The notes beneath the pieces were generated by a model, which was not told where the DNA came from, did not search any database, and was given only the letters and a program-made list of their open reading frames with translations. A stretch of 64,000 bases of DNA, from positions 57,576,659 through 57,640,658 of the forward strand of contig NC_079318.1 of assembly GCF_029931775.1 (NCBI RefSeq). The letters run 5' to 3'. Of this stretch, positions 47,233 through 58,464 are shown piece after piece. Each line of letters starts with the position of its first letter. Position 1 is the first letter of the stretch. Source of the stretch: Euleptes europaea. Its lineage: Eukaryota > Chordata > Lepidosauria > Squamata > Sphaerodactylidae. The position numbers and the translations under genes are program-made.

Positions 47233-49132
47233 AGTCTCTATGGGAAGAAAGTTGCAGAGTTTTGATACCATGACTAAGAAGCCCCTCTGGGTTGCCACCT
47301 ACATAATATCAGATGGCAGAGACACCCAAACCAGAGCCTCAGAAGGTATCTAGTGGTTGGGTAGGCTTGTAACGGAATAGGTGGTCCTCTGGGTATCCAG
47401 GTGCCAAGCCATATAGGGCTTTAAAAGTCAACAGCAGCACCTTAAATTGTGCCTGGAAACAAAAATTGATAGCCAGCATTGACGATATGACTGGAGTGAG
47501 ATGGTCCCTATGACCTACTCCAGTCAATATCGTCACTGTAGCATCCTGCACCAGTTAAAGTTTCTAAACAGTTTACAAGGGCAGCTTCATATGGGATGTT
47601 TTGCCAAAATCTAATCTAGACTTAACCAGGGCATGCACCACAGTGGTCAGATTGGCTAACCAGATGAAGCTGGTAAAAGATACTCTTGGTCACAGCTGCC
47701 ATAGGCTTACCTGGCAGTAGGCCTGGGTCCAAGAGCATCCCCAAGCTGTGCATCTGAATGATTTTATTATTACGGCAATAGCCAGATAAGCTGCAAACCT
47801 TGTCAGTAAAACCAATTACATAATAAAAATCTCTATATACAAAATACAGATAAAATTAAATCCGTTAAAAACCACCTTGTTCACATAGGCACATAACAAT
47901 TAAAAATCACTAATACCCTTCTCCGAGCGGATTTTAATAGCTGCAGAGCAATACTTGGCTACTTGCAAAGATCACTGAGAGTCTCCCTCCCATATGAGGA
48001 ATTTAATTTTCTCTTCCTCTGAACTGGCTTCCATTGTGCTAATAAGAGGTAGAATTAGCTTCTGACAAATTCCCTCATAGTAGATACATCTAAACAGAGC
48101 ATGACTAGTGCTTTCCATTTCACCTGATCCGCAAGGGCATGCCCACTCAAAGCTATGCATCTGTTCTTTCAAGGGGCGTGCAACTTCATCCAGAATAGAT
48201 GACACCTTAAGGTCCTGGCCAGACCTTCCATTCACCAGTAGCACTTCTATCTTAAGCTTCAGTTAAGCCCATATCTGCTCCAAAACTGCCTCCAGGCACC
48301 AGTTTGGGGATTTTATATCCCTGGGGATTGGCTGGAAGTTGAAGACATCTCTCATCCACCATATTGGTAACAGCCCAGCCCAAATCTCTGAATGACTTCA
48401 CCCAGCAGGTTCATGTAGATGTTAATATAGGGAGCGAGATGGAGCCTTGCGGGACCCCAAAGGCCATGGGGCTGAGCAGCAATCCCCCAGCACCACCTTC
48501 TAAAATCTATCCTCCAGGTAGGACCAGAACCACCACAAAATGGTGCCTTCCAATCCCAGCCTGGAAAAGTGTTCTGGAAGGATACCTTAAACAATGGTAT
48601 TAAAAGCTGCTGAGAGATCCAGGAGCATTAACAAAATTACACTCCCTCTGTCCATCTCCTGGTGCAAATCATCCACCGAGGCCATTTCAGTCCCATAACA
48701 AGTCCTGAAACCAGACTGGAAATGATCCAAACAATCCCTTCGTCCAGGAATGTTTGACGTTTAACCAGCCACCCACCCATTCAATCACCTTGTTAAAGAA
48801 CAACGTTTGAGACTGGTTGATAGTTATTGAAGTGTGCTTGGTTTGGGAGTAGGCTTCTTTAGTAGTGGGCATGCCACAGTCTAAGCTGGGGTGACTACCT
48901 TCTCTCTCAAGGAGGCATTAATTCTCCCTTGAACCCAGTCAGCTGCCCCGCCCCCCAGCACATTTCAGTAGCCACAAAGGGCAAGAATCATACAAGTGGG
49001 TGGTAAGCCTCAAATCTTCAATTTCCACCTTCTGCATGGCATACATTGCTGCTTCCCCCTCCCCCTCTGAGTTGGTTAGATTGAGAAATAGTCTAGGTAG
49101 CGACCACTGAACTTCATGCCACATGGAGTGTT
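47233..49132 (-). mobile_element. L2-type LINE segment, copy 2, interrupted by another LINE piece
   Basis: The same LINE as at 36640-38140. The part 47233-47742 differs from 36640-37147 at about 27 positions by eye, whereas 48150-49132 is essentially identical to 37148-38140. A 393-bp foreign piece (47757-48149) interrupts it. The minus-strand translation shows the same LLVNGRSGQDLKVSSILDEV block as copy 1. Confidence 0.85.
47743..48163 (-). mobile_element. LINE 3' fragment with 14-bp target duplication inside copy 2
   Basis: The flanks AAGCTGTGCATCTG (47743-47756) and AAGCTATGCATCTG (48150-48163) match in 13 of 14 bases and copy 1 has this sequence once. On the minus strand the insert encodes a C-terminal zinc-knuckle-like piece, CPCGSGEMESTSHALFRC, then LPLISTMEASSEEEKIKFL, typical of APE LINE ORF2 ends. 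The 3' end reads GCCGTAATAATAAAATCATTC. It is strongly 5' truncated. Confidence 0.8.
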
Positions 49133-49643
49133 CTCTCCCTGATCTTAGTGCAATATTCTAACCCCTACATTGTATCATACTGGCTGTCTTGTCAATTTAA
49201 AATATTGGAGTTTAGCGTCATACAGACTGTAATGCATTTATAATTGTTCAAAGTAATTATTTTGAAATGTCTTCTCTATAGTTTTTTGACAGCATCACTT
49301 AAATTACTTTGCATCCTATATTAAACAAGTACAGGCCCATGATACTCGCAGGGGGATACTTTACCCTTCTTTAGCTGCCGCCTTCTTCCCCACCCCGGTT
49401 GTTGCCTGCTGCAGTTCCTATCTACCTCCCCACCACCACTGCAGGGCCCCTTGCAGCATCCTTCACCCCCCCCTCCACAATTGCTACTCCCAGGGATGAG
49501 CCTGACACAGCTCCTAGTAGGCCCACGGAAACTTCTCTCAGCCCCCTGAGACTTCTCTCACCCCCCCATCTCTGCTGCTGGCAGTGAGCCTGGCGTGGTT
49601 CTTGGTGGGCCTGCTGAGGCTTCCTTCAAACCCCCGCCCCATT
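49133..49643. repeat. Second copy of the non-LINE flank
   Basis: Matches 38141-38651 with, by eye, one substitution (AGCGTCATAC against AGCGTCGTAC) and one base in a C run. Beyond 49643 the sequences part: here GCCCCATTTCTGCTACC, there the DIRS. Confidence 0.8.
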
Positions 49644-50420
49644 TCTGCTACCAGTGGGGGTCCTGGTGTGGCTTCTTCCACCATAACTACTGCTGCTGGT
49701 CGTGGCATGGCTTCTGGCCACCCTCCATCACCAGGCCCACCAACAGAGGAGGAGTTAGGTGTGCTGTCTGCACATGTGCAGACAATGCTTTTGTTTGGGG
49801 GGGATTAGCCCTCTAATGTATTTTTTTTTGTTACATGTTTTAAGATTTTTCTGCAAACCTGGGAAGTCCCCCAAGTATGCAGAAATATCTGTTTTTAGTC
49901 ACTGTGGCCCCGATCTGCGGATGAGTCCACATTTTACTATTAGAACATAATATGCCTATCCCAGCAAAATGATGCAGTGTCAGATATTGCCGCATTGTTC
50001 AGCTTATGAAAGAGAGAAGGTGAGCTTTACATGTATGGGAAAGGTTATTTTTAGCCACAGTGCAGCATTCAGTATGTTGTCTTTGGTGGCATGTTAGATG
50101 AAACATGGTATTAATTGGAGTCTTGGCTTGCTCCCAAATCAATCCTCTCTCTTTTATGTGAACACCACTACCTGTACTTTCTGTTTTTCTGGTTTCTCAC
50201 TATCAGTAATTTGGTGCAAGATCAAGAATAGAGTAATGGGTTGGTGTGCAGACGAACTATATGTTGACTCAGAAGTAAGTCTCACTGTGTTCAGTAACAG
50301 CCTTTGCAGTGGAAGGCCTAATTGGCTACTGAGTGCTGCCAGCTTGAAATTCAAATTCTGTGGAGGCTGCTCTATGGTGAGCAGTTGGTAAGAGGGCATA
50401 CATGATGTAAATGTAAGGTT

Positions 50421-50432
50421 CCCCCCCCCCCT
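50421..50432. repeat. Poly(C) tract
   Basis: A C run after AAGGTT. A similar C run lies at 50520-50533. Confidence 0.85.
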
Positions 50433-50919
50433 TGCTACTGCAAACCTTTCCCTACAGGTTTGTTCTGGTTTGATAATAGCTAGATTCAACTAATGAATGG
50501 CAGCACATACCTGGATTCTCCCCCCCCCCCCCCGTGGAGCGGTTCCCATTTGGGCTTTAGGTAGACACTGTACTGCTGTCTTGGGCTAAGTCTCTCCTTA
50601 AAGCACTGATTAACTTCAGATGATCTGTGCTCGATCTCTGCTCCACTAAAATATCAAAAGTGGCTCATGCAGGGGGAAACAAATCACCATAGTTGTAAGG
50701 AATATTTTGGCTATTGGGTTTTGAAAATTTGTAATTGAATACAAAAGGCTGAGAAATTGACTCGATCAAAAAGCTGTTCCCTGGTCCTTTTGCAGTGGAG
50801 AGCTTTTACTAGGACAGCATGGAGAACTAGTGTTCATAGTGACATTGTATCTTTAACAACATAGTTTAACTTTCTGCAGAACACATTATGTGTCTGAAGA
50901 ATTTTTGGTTTCCTTGAAG

Positions 50920-51548
50920 TGGTGGTTAATCTGTGCATTTTAGCTCCCCTGCTTTTCAACCTATATCTCACTAATGTAGTGGCAAGTTTGACAGGCCTAG
51001 AGTTTATCTCACCCTCACTCAACCAACGGAAAGTATCTATTCTAATGTATGCTGACAACGTGGTTCTACTGTCTCTTACAAGAGTTGGACTTATGAGGAT
51101 GTTGCACAGTGGGCCATTATCAGCATACACCAGTTGCCCAACGAGTATGTACCTGTGGAGCCCTGGAATTGGAGGATCCTTCCCCATTATGTCCTGTCCC
51201 TGTCACCTTTACTCAGTTCCCAGGGCCAGGTTTTTGCAGCCATCCTAGCTAGGCTAGCCCTGCTTTCAGTGGCAGATAAAATTGTTTATCTTGTGTCCGA
51301 TGAGCATCATTATGTAACATATAGGATGTCACTGTATGCACTTGGCAGCCAAGAAGATCCGTGCTGAGCTCTTGGCGTGATGTTTAACTTGCTGCATCTG
51401 TATGTTGCCCTGGTTCCAACAATTTTAGTATTGTTTTTAATTCTGCTGAGTTATGTTTTATTGTTATATTTATTGCTGTCTTGGCAGTTTATTTTTGTTA
51501 TATTGTTAGAGCCTTTGGCCTCATAGAATAAATTTTACCTACCTACCT
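50920..51548 (+). mobile_element. APE-type LINE fragment (reverse transcriptase core plus 3' end)
   Basis: A plus-strand frame reads LAPLLFNLYLTNVVASL, then VSILMYADNVVLLSLTRVGL, the non-LTR RT catalytic block (family YADD, here YADN, a change at a catalytic Asp). The following sequence is heavily rearranged and the element closes with a GCCTTTGGCCTCATAGAATA end and an ACCTACCTACCT tail. Probably the same clade as 14170-15600. Confidence 0.75.
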
Positions 51549-51974
51549 GTTGAAGTATTCCTTATCTGACAACATAATTTTTTTCTCAAGTATCTTAACA
51601 TTCACTTGGGGTTACCAAATGTGGCAGAGCTCTCATGAGTGGTACTGAAGAGCCATACCATTTGTTTTCTCAAGGACCGTGCACTTATTTCCATATCTTA
51701 CAAGAGTTTATTAAACTACTTCTCCAGGAGCTGAACCAACAGGGTAAGATGAGATGGTAAGCGCACTGAGAACATTTAAAGGTTGCTCGCTGTGTTTCCT
51801 GTGAGGAAATAAAAGGGTTCACATCTCTGTCTTGTGTTTGAAAATTTTTCACATCTCTAGTAATAGAGCACCTGTCATCTGTTTTCCATTTGAAGAAAAT
51901 AGCACTGGCTGCTATTGATTGGACAGGACAATTCAGATGAAGATGTCTATGAGCCTGTTTCATAACACTGACTT

Positions 51975-52135
51975 TTTGGTATGGTTTGTATCTAGGAAGC
52001 CCAGGTTTTGAATCCCCTCTGTCATGGAAACTTACCTCATAGGTTGTTGTGAGGACAAAATGGAGAACTGAACAATGTAAGCTGCTTTGGGGCTCCACTG
52101 AGGAGAAAAGCAGGGTATAAATGAAGTAAATTTAA
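51975..52135 (+). repeat. Type 2 tRNA-SINE
   Basis: The segment has GGTTTTGAATCCCCTCTGTC, TACCTCATAGGTTGTTGTGA, ACAAAATGGAG, TAAGCTGCTTTGGGGCTCC and a GGGTATAAATGAAGTAAAT tail. The head is decayed. Confidence 0.8.
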
Positions 52136-52967
52136 ATTAATGAAAGTTGAGGTTTAAGTATGTAACTTAAAAACCAGTCTCCTTAGAGGCAAAGCCAGGG
52201 TAGTGTGTGTTCTTTTTGTTTTTTTAAAAGATGCAAACATCCTGTTATCTTAACCTGCACCAGTTAAATTGACGAATAGTATTGAAACAGTTAAATGTAT
52301 AGGTGAATAGCTTTAATGAGAAATAGCATGTCTTCTGTGCAGCAATCGGAGATCCCTTTTTATTTTTTAAAATGGTAAACATAGCTGAGGTGACACTGCA
52401 TATTGAGATCACCATAAAACTTTTGATGACAACCCTGTCTTTCACCAGTTACTGTCCATAATTGTGAAGTTCCCTTGGATGTTTGGTGAGGAATACATAT
52501 GTTTTCTTCTGAACAGAGATGAAAAATGGGGGCTAGCATCCTTCAAAGCTTTGGTTTTCGACTGGCAGAGCTGAACTTATTCATAAACATTCTAGAACTC
52601 AGCATGAACAAGCAGTTAGCCAACGTTGCAAGCAATTCTGAATTATTTGGGATGAGTTATTCAGAGCTTCCAAAAGGTCTTTCCAAATAGATTAACTGGG
52701 CAGCAAAATGGCAGCTATTCCAAGTATTTGCTGCGTAAAACATGGCACATTGGTACAAAGCCAAACTTAAACTGCCTGTAATTACTTAGGCAAAAGATGT
52801 TAAAGTGTCCTATGACTGAAGAATATAAATTTATGTTAGGAATTATTTAGGAAAAGGGATGAAAACACCAGCACGCTATTGCAGAAAAATGCACAGACCC
52901 ACATGTAGACCTGTGGTATTTTGATTATTTTGTTATTGCATGATGCTGCATGAAGAAGTTTGACTCA

Positions 52968-53022
52968 AAATTTTATACCCTGAAAATCTTGTAGTCTCTA
53001 AGGTGCTACTGGACTTGACTCT
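52968..53022. repeat. Foldback-family fragment
   Basis: Contains ATACCCTGAAAATCTTGTAG, TCTCTAAGGTGCTACTGGAC and TTGACTC, matching the right arm of the palindrome at 62638-62822. Confidence 0.6.
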
Positions 53023-53067
53023 ATATATGTAGGAAAAGTACAGAAAAAAACAAAACCATCAAAGTTT

Positions 53068-53277
53068 TTATTCAGCAAAACGTGATTTATAAACCATTTT
53101 TTCGCACCAGTTCTTACCCATGCTGTGTAAAATATATTCTTCATCCTGAAGTAAAGACACCATCTGGATTTTGAATTGGGCAACAACTTCACTGAGTATA
53201 TGCAGGATGTTCAGTTCTGCTAAACTGAGCTGTTTTGGTTTGTCTATGGGAATCGAGGTATTGACCCTCAAGCCCAT
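53068..53277 (-). other. Unidentified open frame with protein-like composition
   Basis: A 69-codon minus-strand frame contains IDKPKQLSLAELNILHILSE, then VVAQFKIQMVSLLQDEEYIL and HSMGKNW. It is leucine- and glutamine-rich, looks helical, and unlike the other short frames here has a composition typical of real proteins. An AG (GTGACTAG) precedes its first ATG on the minus strand. I do not recognise the product. It could be a pseudogene fragment, a terminal exon of an unseen gene on the minus strand, or chance. Confidence 0.25.
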
Positions 53278-53385
53278 CTAGTCACAGGCATATTCTTGAA
53301 ACTACTGGGAAGAAGGGCTGTGTTCTCTACTTGCTAAACTCCAGGCTTCCTGATGGCAGTGCAACCCCACCCCCAGCGTGTGCGT

Positions 53386-53402
53386 ACACACACACACACA
53401 TG
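53386..53402. repeat. (AC)n microsatellite
   Basis: A run of ACACAC after GTGCGT. Confidence 0.9.
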
Positions 53403-53999
53403 CACACTGTTACCCAAATTAGTCTCCACTTTAGTTGGGGAAATCAGCTATGGAGACAGAGCAAGAGGCGGGTAACTGGGATCTGTAACCTATGTATACC
53501 AGGATTAATCCTGGAGGAAATTCTCAAAGAGGCAGTTGTTCAACAAAATGTATTTTTATTACAGAAGAAAATAATAATGAAATATATTTCCTCAAGCACA
53601 AAAGTAAACATGCACAATTCAAACAAGAGCTGAGAAAGTAAGGGTGGAAAGTTGGGTAGATATTAGGGATGGGTGATATTTACCAGTCCAGAAGAGAAGA
53701 TGTCCAGGGAAAGCAGTGCTGAGGAAGGAAATGACCAGCGTTTCCTGGAGCAAAAAGAGACCCACACATAAGTGGAGGTGTATTCACACATCCAACACCC
53801 ACCCACACCCACTATGAATTCCAGAGGACCAATATTTATATCCCAAAATGAGTCCTGAGGCGATATGAGATAACTGGCAGTGGAAACCTACCAGAGACAA
53901 AGGATTTTTATTGCTCCTCCGGGGTCCAAAAACAACTAAAGAAAAAGGGAAATGAAGCTCATCCTGAAAGTGAAGGGAAACCAAAGGGCTAAACACTAT

Positions 54000-54260
54000 C
54001 TAGTGTAACAATAAATAAATATACTTTTATTGTATAATGTGCACAATGGTATTTCAAAATACAGGGCCTAAATTACAGGCTTCCAAAAAAGCATAAAGAA
54101 TAATTGGTTACAAATATTACAAACACACAGTTTATGCTAATACATAAAATGACCAAAATCTGATCACATGTATTTCGGCCTTTTAGAGGCCTTCCTCTAA
54201 ATACATACATACACAATTTGACAACACACATCCTGACATACATAAACATTGTCCAAGATG
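54000..54260 (-). mobile_element. Possible Penelope-like element 3' fragment
   Basis: On the minus strand it holds GAGGAAGGCCTCTAAAAGGC and CGAAATACATGTGATCAG, then a long AT-rich trailer ending CAATAAAAGTATATTTATT. The aaggcc..aaaggccgaaa phrase is common at the ends of Penelope-like and related retroelements, but I cannot confirm the family. Confidence 0.35.
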
Positions 54261-54627
54261 AGAAATATGGCCAAGTGGGAATTTGTACTCAGGTCATCTC
54301 AGTCTGATAGCTGAACCACTCTACCACTGGTTCTTATGGGTACCAGCTATTTCTAACTCCCAATTTCAGCTTCCTTGGCCAGGGGTCCTGTTTCTGTGAT
54401 TACCAGAGGCTTTGAATCAACACCAAGGCTAGATATTACAGTTCACAAGCGCAGTACAACAACCGAAGGCTTCTTTCTGGTCACCACAGGTAGGCAGATT
54501 AATGAGTTATTGCTGTAATTATGGTGGTAATTATGGTATTGCTGTGTATTACCTCCTGATTCTTGATGTGTGTGTATTTTAAATGTGTGCAAGCGAGGTG
54601 ATGGATAATGGGTGAAAAGTATGGCGG

Positions 54628-54800
54628 GAAGCCAGTGTGGTGTAGTGGTTAGAGTGTCAAATCTTGGACAGCCAGATTCAAGTCCCCACACATCCATGCA
54701 CTTTGCTGGTGTCCTTGAGACAGTCATATTCTTTCAGCCTAATGTACCTAATAGGGTTGTTGTGAGGATAGGTAAAGGAGAACCCTATCCTCTTCCCTGA
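54628..54800 (+). repeat. Type 2 tRNA-SINE
   Basis: The head AAGCCAGTGTGGTGTAGTGG TTAGAGTGTC is intact, with the box-B-like CAGATTCAAGTCCCCACAC, GGGTTGTTGTGAGGATAGG, and then a shortened tail. Confidence 0.8.
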
Positions 54801-55329
54801 GCTTGGAGAAAGGGCAGGTTCAAATTGTCCTAGATAAAGAGATGAGATAGAAAAGTGTTTATCTGAAATTTGGCTGCAACTGTGGCGTTCTTGTTTGCAT
54901 AAGCTGTACAAATCCAAGTACCATATAATATTTTCTGGTTAATTCGTAATGTTTTCCTGAGGACTTCAGAACTGGGTCATTATCTGATAAGGAGAAGATT
55001 TAAGTCTTTTCCCGAAAATGACAAAGGGCAAGATACAACGAGCCGCTGAATTATTGTCAAGCATTTTTTCTTGGCAGAAGAACCAGGGTGGAGTCACTAT
55101 TTGCCTGTTAGTATTAATCATAACACTTCTCATTCAAAATGGATTTGAGGATTTGTATCCTGCCTTTCTTTATGCCCAAGGTGGATCACAACGTAATAAA
55201 AAGTACAATTCAGAACCAAGCAACAAGTAAACACCAATGTTTACAAAAGCTATGCAACTCCTGCCATAAATATTACACTATTCCCTTGCATTATTAAAAG
55301 CTTGCAAAGGTGTTACAATCTTTATGGAA

Positions 55330-55525
55330 ACTAAATATAGCTACTTGCATATAAAGAGTGGATTCCATAAGTTAGGGGCAACCCATGAAAAGGCCCTGTT
55401 AATTATAGTTTTAGATTTAGCTCTGTGGTGATAGGCAACTGCTGGTAAAGATAGCTGACTTGATTCTGAGAGGTGCATAAACTCATATGGAGAGAAGCAG
55501 TTCAGGTATGAAGAACAAGGGCTGA
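55330..55525 (-). mobile_element. L2-type LINE-derived fragment
   Basis: Contains AAAAGGCCCTGTTAATTATA, TAGGCAACTGCTGG and TGATTCTGAGAGGTGCATAA, the pattern in which squamate L2-type 3' regions read on the antisense strand just before the GGGCTTTAAAAGTCAA segment seen at 36830. Decayed. Confidence 0.45.
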
Positions 55526-56280
55526 CTTTTATATGCCAACTTTGTCTACCACTTAAGGGAGAATCAAACCGGCTTACAATCACCTTCCCTTCCCCACAAC
55601 AGACACCTTGTGAGGTAGGTGGGGCTGAGAGAGTGTGACTAGCCCAAAGTCACCCAGCTGGCTTTATGTGTAGGAGTGGGGAATCAAACCTGGTTCTCCA
55701 GATCAGTCTCCACCGCTCTTAACCACCACTCTTAACCACTACACCATGCTGGTATGAGATTCCCAGGCCATAGAAGACTTCAATCAACCCCTTGAAATTT
55801 ACCCAGAATCAAATTGTTCATGAATCTTACAACAATGGTTTTGGCCCACAAAAACATATTCCATGATAAGTTAGCCTTTAAGGTGTCAATAGTACTTTCT
55901 CTACCACTTAAGGGAGATGCCAACTTTCTCTACCACTTAAGGGAGAATCAAACCGGCTTACAATCACCTTCCCTTCCCCACAACAGACATCTTGTGAGGT
56001 AGGTGGGGCTGAGAGAGTGTGATTAGCCCAAAGTCACCCAGCTGGCTTCATGTGTAGGAGTGGGGAATCAAACCTGGTTCTCCAGATCAGTCTCCACCAC
56101 TCTTAACCACCACTCTTAACCACTACACCACGCTGGTATGAGATTCCCAGGCCATAGAAGACTTCAATCAACCCCTTGAAATTTACCCAGAATCAAATTG
56201 TTCATGAATCTTACAACAATGGTTTTGGCCCACAAAAACATATTCCATGATAAGTTAGCCTTTAAGGTGTCAATAGTACT
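55513..56280. repeat. Recent 384-bp tandem duplication carrying a SINE
   Basis: Unit 1 is about 55513-55896 and unit 2 about 55897-56280. Matching phrases are offset by exactly 384 (GCCAACTTT at 55535 and 55919; CAATAGTACT at 55887 and 56271). Each holds an antisense type 1 SINE (55528-55755, 55914-56140) plus about 140 bp of unique flank with CAATCAACCCCTTGAAATTT. By eye only a few bases differ, so it is recent. Confidence 0.88.
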
Positions 56281-56667
56281 TTGTTGCCTATATTACCCAT
56301 AACATGCGTCCTGTTTCATGTGGTAGAACATAACCCCTTCTTTAATGTCACAAGAGCCTGTATGTGTAAACTGAAATCATGGAACGCTTTTCTCCTTGGT
56401 AAGCAAGTTGATTCTGGGGAATGTTTTTGAAATGGTTCAAACGTAAACATTTTTTATCTCATCTTTCCCAAGTTCAAGGTGGCTCCTATATGCCAAGAAC
56501 CCTAAGGGATGGTGTGGGATGTTGCACAGTGAATTTCAGTGGAAAGATGCGGATCACCTGAAATTGCCCGTCCCCATCTTGTGCAATAGTCTAACTCAGT
56601 ATAAGGCAGCTTCACGTATTCATGGACTGCTCCCTTTGAGGGGGTTGCTTGCCAGCAGATCACTTTG

Positions 56668-56930
56668 GTAATCAATGTGGTGTAGCAATTAGAATAACAG
56701 ATTAAGACTTGTGAGATTCAGGTTCAAATGCCCATTCAGTCATAAAGCTCTTTGGATGACCTTGGGCCAATCGTCCTCACTCAGACCAACTTACCTCATG
56801 AAGATAAAATGGAGGAGGGAAGGAATCATGTACACTATCCTGAGCTTTTAGGAGGAGAAGGGGAGGATAAAAATGTGACAAGAATTATTGTCTGTGTAAA
56901 AATAAATAAATCCACTCTGGAAATAGAAAG
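56668..56930 (+). repeat. Type 2 tRNA-SINE
   Basis: The segment has AATGTGGTGTAGCAATTAGA, GGTTCAAATGCCCATTCAGT, GATGACCTTGGGCCAAT, GAAGATAAAATGGAGG and an AAAATAAATAAATCC tail. Confidence 0.8.
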
Positions 56931-57549
56931 CCAGCATAGTGCACAAAGAGAAGGCATGGAACATTTCTCTTTCCTGGGCAAGTTGCATGGAATTTTTATA
57001 CCAAAAAACATTGAAACATAGAATCCCCCTGCAGCCTGAAATGGTACATTCCATTCTACCTCCTCATGGCTTGACCATCACCATACACACGTACGAACCA
57101 GCCCTTAGTGATCCCAACTTCAGTGACAGAAGCAGAGGCGTGCATTTAACTCCAGAGCATTATATGAATGTTCACTGTATATTATACTTGCACACGTGCA
57201 TCCTGTGTAAGCAGATTTCCCTATGATCTCAGTGTTACTTAACAAAAATTAACTGTGTCGAGTTCATGTATATAACTCCTTTTTCTGTTCATTACAGCAC
57301 CCAAAATTGTTCACAATGAAAATGAGTACAACTATATATAAAAATAAAATTTACAAAACAAATAAAATTCTAAAAACAGCCAGCGAACGGGGGGATGGGG
57401 CAAGGCCCTTTCCGGTGCTGTTTGGGCCTTCCAGGAAGGACTCATAAGGCCAGCCCTGGCAGCAACCACCAGGTAACCTGATGCTATGCAACTTGCATGA
57501 CCCACCCAGGCCCAGCAGTTTGCTGCTATTGAACAACAGCCGCCCATTA

Positions 57550-57782
57550 AAGCCAGTATGCTGTAGTGGTTAGAATTTTGGGTTAGGTTCTGAGATACCC
57601 AAGTTCAAGACACATTCTACCATGGAAGCTCCTTAGATGACCTTGGACCAGTTACTCATTCTCATCCTAACCTAACCTCGGTGTTGTTTTGAGGATAAAA
57701 TGGAGGTGAGGAGAATGCTGCAAGATGCTTTGGGTCCCCATTGTGGAGAAAGGTAGGGGACAAATTAAGTAAATAAATAATA
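57550..57782 (+). repeat. Type 2 tRNA-SINE
   Basis: The segment has CAGTATGCTGTAGTGGTTAG, CAAGTTCAAGACACATTC, GATGACCTTGGACCAGTTAC, GGATAAAATGGAGGTGAGG, GCTTTGGGTCCCCATTGTGG and a TAAGTAAATAAATAATAAAT tail. Near full length. Confidence 0.87.
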
Positions 57783-58229
57783 AATATAGCTGAAGGGGGG
57801 CAGACAAAATGTTGGAGGGTGGGTGGGGAAAAGAACCTTGGAAAGGTGAGGATATCATGGTTGCCAGGAGGATGAAAAGAGGAAATAGTATGGGAAAGAG
57901 GACAGATATGAAAGTGAAATGTCCTCCACACGTCCTTGCAGGTTCCCCACTGCATAATTAGCCCCAGCTCGGTGACCAGTGCAGCACAACTGGGTTGGAA
58001 GAACACAGAGGTTTCCCAGGGAGAGGCAACCAGTGGGAGGGAAGGAGGGAAAGCTGAAGATGGGACAGAAAAAGGTTGGTTGTCTGGTGGGTGGAAAGGA
58101 GAGAAGGAAGCAGGAAAAGGGGAGAAGTTACAGGGGCTTTCAAGGAATGAAAATGGTGGTGGAGGGGAAAATGAGATGCCCCTATGAGTCATTGTGGATC
58201 TATTAGTGGTCTAATAAATGTATAGTCCA

Positions 58230-58420
58230 TAGGGTTGCCAACCTCCAGGCGGGTCCTGGAGACCTAGAATTACAATTCCTGAGGATAGATATCTGTTCCC
58301 CTGGAGAAAATGTCTGCTTTGGAGGGTGGACTCTATGGCATTATACCCTGCAGAAATCCCTCACCTCCCGAACTCTGACCAAATCTCCAGGAATTTCCCA
58401 GCATGGAGATGGCAACTCTA
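58230..58420. mobile_element. hAT-like MITE (TAGGGTTGCCA type), diverged
   Basis: Begins TAGGGTTGCCAACCTCC and ends GGAGATGGCAACTCTA, with the GGCATTATACCC and CCCTGGAGAAAATG interior shared with 59748 and 60869. No target duplication is seen. Confidence 0.7.
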
Positions 58421-58464
58421 CTTGGTGTTGGCTTCTGAAAGGCCCCCCACTGCCCTAATCTGGA

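Noticed and set aside
57662-58192. 176-codon minus-strand frame rich in Pro, Ser and Phe
   Set aside because: It is the complement of purine-rich GGAGG/GAAGG sequence and the adjoining SINE; its composition reflects that base bias.
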